Assembly: GCF_032854445.1 (NCBI RefSeq)
Contig: NC_088300.1
Span: forward strand, 16,559,570 to 16,623,569
DNA: 64,000 nucleotides
DNA from: Liolophura sinensis
Taxonomy: Eukaryota > Mollusca > Polyplacophora > Chitonida > Chitonidae
Direction: 5' to 3'
Shown: in pieces, positions 63,001 to 64,000 of the stretch
Layout: each line of letters starts with the position of its first letter
How positions within the stretch are numbered: the first letter of the stretch is position 1
Translations under genes and position numbers: made by a program
Notes under the pieces: model-generated
The model's input: the letters and a program-made list of their open reading frames with translations, nothing else
Database searches by the model: none
What the model was told of the DNA's origin: nothing

Positions 63001-63706
63001 GTCACAGTTGGAGTTCTCTGGGCTGAGGCCATATACCATAATGACTGCACCTTGCTGAGGTGCCCCTGGGTTGGGAGGGCCACCCATACCCATGCCATGG
63101 TCAGGGCCATAGTGACCTCCGGGAGGACTGCCATAACTGCTGTGACGATCCTGCTATATAACATGAATTCAAAAACACAAATTAGTGGCATTTTACATAC
63201 TTCAAATTGCACAAACAATGGACAACTATATCTCACTGAAAACTAACAACTGATGAAAAATCACCATTCAGACCATCATTCAAAATATTTTTGTTGGTCA
63301 TGACATTAACCTGACCAACTTTTCAGAAAAGAGCATTACTATACAGTCCTTTTTATTACTGTTTTTCTAAAAATGTTAATTTCTTAACAAAAAAAAATTA
63401 TTTTCCTCATTAGCCAGAATAAAAAAGAACCCCGAACTACCAACCATGAAGGAATTTTTTCTGCTATTGTGAGGCTAAGCTCAAGAAAAAATAGTTTAAG
63501 TTGGCCTGACATATTCACCATTGGTTTGGGGAAGTATCCTCTGTCTTGTGCTGGTGGCATTCCATACTGACTGCGACCACCATAGTTATCATAACCGTCT
63601 CCCTGCCCACCGTGCTCAAAATGCATTCCATATCCACCACCCTGAGGTCCGTAACCACCCCCACCTCCGCCACCTCTTCCTCCCATTGGATCACCCATTG
63701 GGGACC
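60050..63706 (-). CDS. HNRNPL: Heterogeneous nuclear ribonucleoprotein L (smooth), C-terminal half, runs off right edge
   Basis: This nuclear RNA-binding splicing regulator binds CA-rich RNA; the Drosophila homologue is smooth. Exons on the minus strand: 63706-63519, 63150-62959, 62422-62301, 61955-61825, 61083-61010, 60618-60561, 60411-60318 and 60114-60050. The first two hold a Gly/Tyr-rich linker (GGGGGGGYGPQGGGYG). Next comes the third RRM: GAVIMVYGLSPENSNCDKLF, NLFCLYGNVVRIKFLKTKEG, SAMVQLGDPISVDRAIQNLN. Then SRNNRFTNPEAASKNRIQGP leads into the fourth RRM (AKVLHYFNAPPNLTDEDLKK, RTERSSTGLLEFDSKE, LMLCNHAQIPNP, YVFKLCFSSTPILGSN stop). Everything aligns with human HNRNPL. One intron is of AT-AC type. 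Exon 60411-60318 contains an internal frame break. The N-terminal two RRMs are outside the window. Confidence 0.93.
60318..60411 (-). CDS. HNRNPL: HNRNPL exon with an internal frame break
   Basis: The first part reads TERSSTGLLEFDSKE in the correct phase, matching human SERSSSGLLEWESKS. It then meets TGA, while RGIEGLMLCNHAQIPNP continues in another frame to a good GTGAGT donor and joins the last exon correctly. The switch lies in AAAGAGAGG (about 60364-60372), where loss of one GA unit or gain of one base would cause it. Both flanks are conserved, so a sequencing or assembly indel is likely. Confidence 0.7.
61084..61824 (-). other. HNRNPL: U12-type AT-AC intron in HNRNPL
   Basis: On the minus strand the exon ending ...AAG AAT C is followed by ATATCCTTTT (61824 downward), an exact U12 donor. 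The intron ends TACCTTAACTCTTGTTAC, with a U12 branch site CCTTAAC and AC at 61085-61084; the likely branch A is about 10 bases from the end. Joining C|GT gives KNRIQGPAKVLHYF, which matches human KNRIQHPSNVLHFF. No GT-AG alternative gives this frame. Confidence 0.9.
61115..61335 (-). mobile_element. tRNA-derived SINE, minus, with head, inside the AT-AC intron
   Basis: Core text includes 'accatactcaagaatacatg', 'cgtgaccgcattgg'-like B-box text ('acagtgaccgcattggttag') and 'gtgctgtgacagcgtgctat' in the tRNA-related head. It is diverged in the middle. It sits about 30 bases from the 3' end of the U12-type intron. Confidence 0.8.
62009..62164 (-). mobile_element. tRNA-derived SINE, minus, 5'-truncated, with target duplication
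   Basis: It starts with (TTTA)n and runs 'gattggtgttttacgccgta', 'ctcaagaatatttcacttat', 'cagccagcattatggtgg' and 'gcagagcccgggggaaat'. It is flanked by CCTTGACCTTGA (61997-62008) and CCTTGACCGTGA (62165-62176), an 11-of-12 target duplication. It is low in divergence and therefore probably one of the youngest copies. It lies in the HNRNPL intron 61956-62300. Confidence 0.88.
62530..62660. repeat. Dispersed repeat related to 1600-1900
   Basis: The text 'gtcactgacaaacttcccca' and 'gcaagccatgctggtggaag' matches the repeat near 1640-1700 in order. It lies in an HNRNPL intron. Family unknown; a second SINE family is likely. Confidence 0.35.
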
Positions 63707-64000
63707 CTGAAAATAGAACACAGCTTTAATGTATTGAACAGCTCCAACCTAAAAAAACAGATCTGTGCAGGTTATCTTCAAAGAGCCTCATGACTGCCTG
63801 TACTTGGTTGCAAAACTATCCAGGTACAAACTTTAAACTATTAAATGAACTCACCGACAGATTCACAGAAAAATTGAATGTATGTAACACATAATGGATT
63901 TTCAGCTCAGCAAGGTCATAACATTTTAACCGCTGTGATCTTGTGTATCTTCAAATAACATGCCTGTAAAGGAGCCAGTGACAGGTCTGCGCATGTATTC

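Overview
The window is nuclear genomic DNA from an animal, most likely a marine lophotrochozoan and probably a mollusc. The evidence is multi-exon genes with GT-AG introns and animal-type proteins, AT-rich introns, many short tandem repeats, and about ten copies of one tRNA-derived SINE with an AAATA-type tail. The species cannot be fixed from the sequence. No bacterial, phage or viral material was seen.

Layout. Positions 358-2391 (minus) hold the N-terminal exons of a coiled-coil protein (CCDC175-like, tentative) that runs off the left edge. Positions 3001-6393 (minus) hold a complete five-exon LYPLAL1 (serine hydrolase, 234 aa). From a shared promoter at about 6.4 kb, TTLL5 (tubulin polyglutamylase) runs on the plus strand to about 38.8 kb with 32 coding exons (10514-37983). 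Positions 38.8-45.3 kb are intergenic, with a 30-bp minisatellite and one isolated exon-like Cys-rich segment on the minus strand (43494-43643). Positions 45431-57248 (plus) hold a complete three-exon STUM/SPEC3-family membrane protein with long introns. A 200-N gap follows at 58330-58529. Positions 60050-63706 (minus) hold the 3' half of HNRNPL, which continues beyond the right edge. STUM and HNRNPL are convergent.

The genes do not form a pathway. Several are linked to cilia or sensory cells in other animals (TTLL5 glutamylates axonemal tubulin; Spec3/Stum are ciliary or mechanosensory proteins), but that is family knowledge and not shown here.

Most notable observations. (1) Two separate tandem arrays in TTLL5, both with an 83-bp period, are each built from copies of an exon's 3' end plus its 5' splice site (25.5-26.1 kb and 30.2-31.9 kb). 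(2) A perfectly framed 81-nt candidate cassette exon lies inside the TTLL5 catalytic core. (3) HNRNPL has a textbook U12-type AT-AC intron. (4) Reading-frame breaks occur in two TTLL5 exons and one HNRNPL exon that otherwise align well, most simply explained as assembly indels. (5) The N gap has matching sequence on both sides, so it may be artificial.
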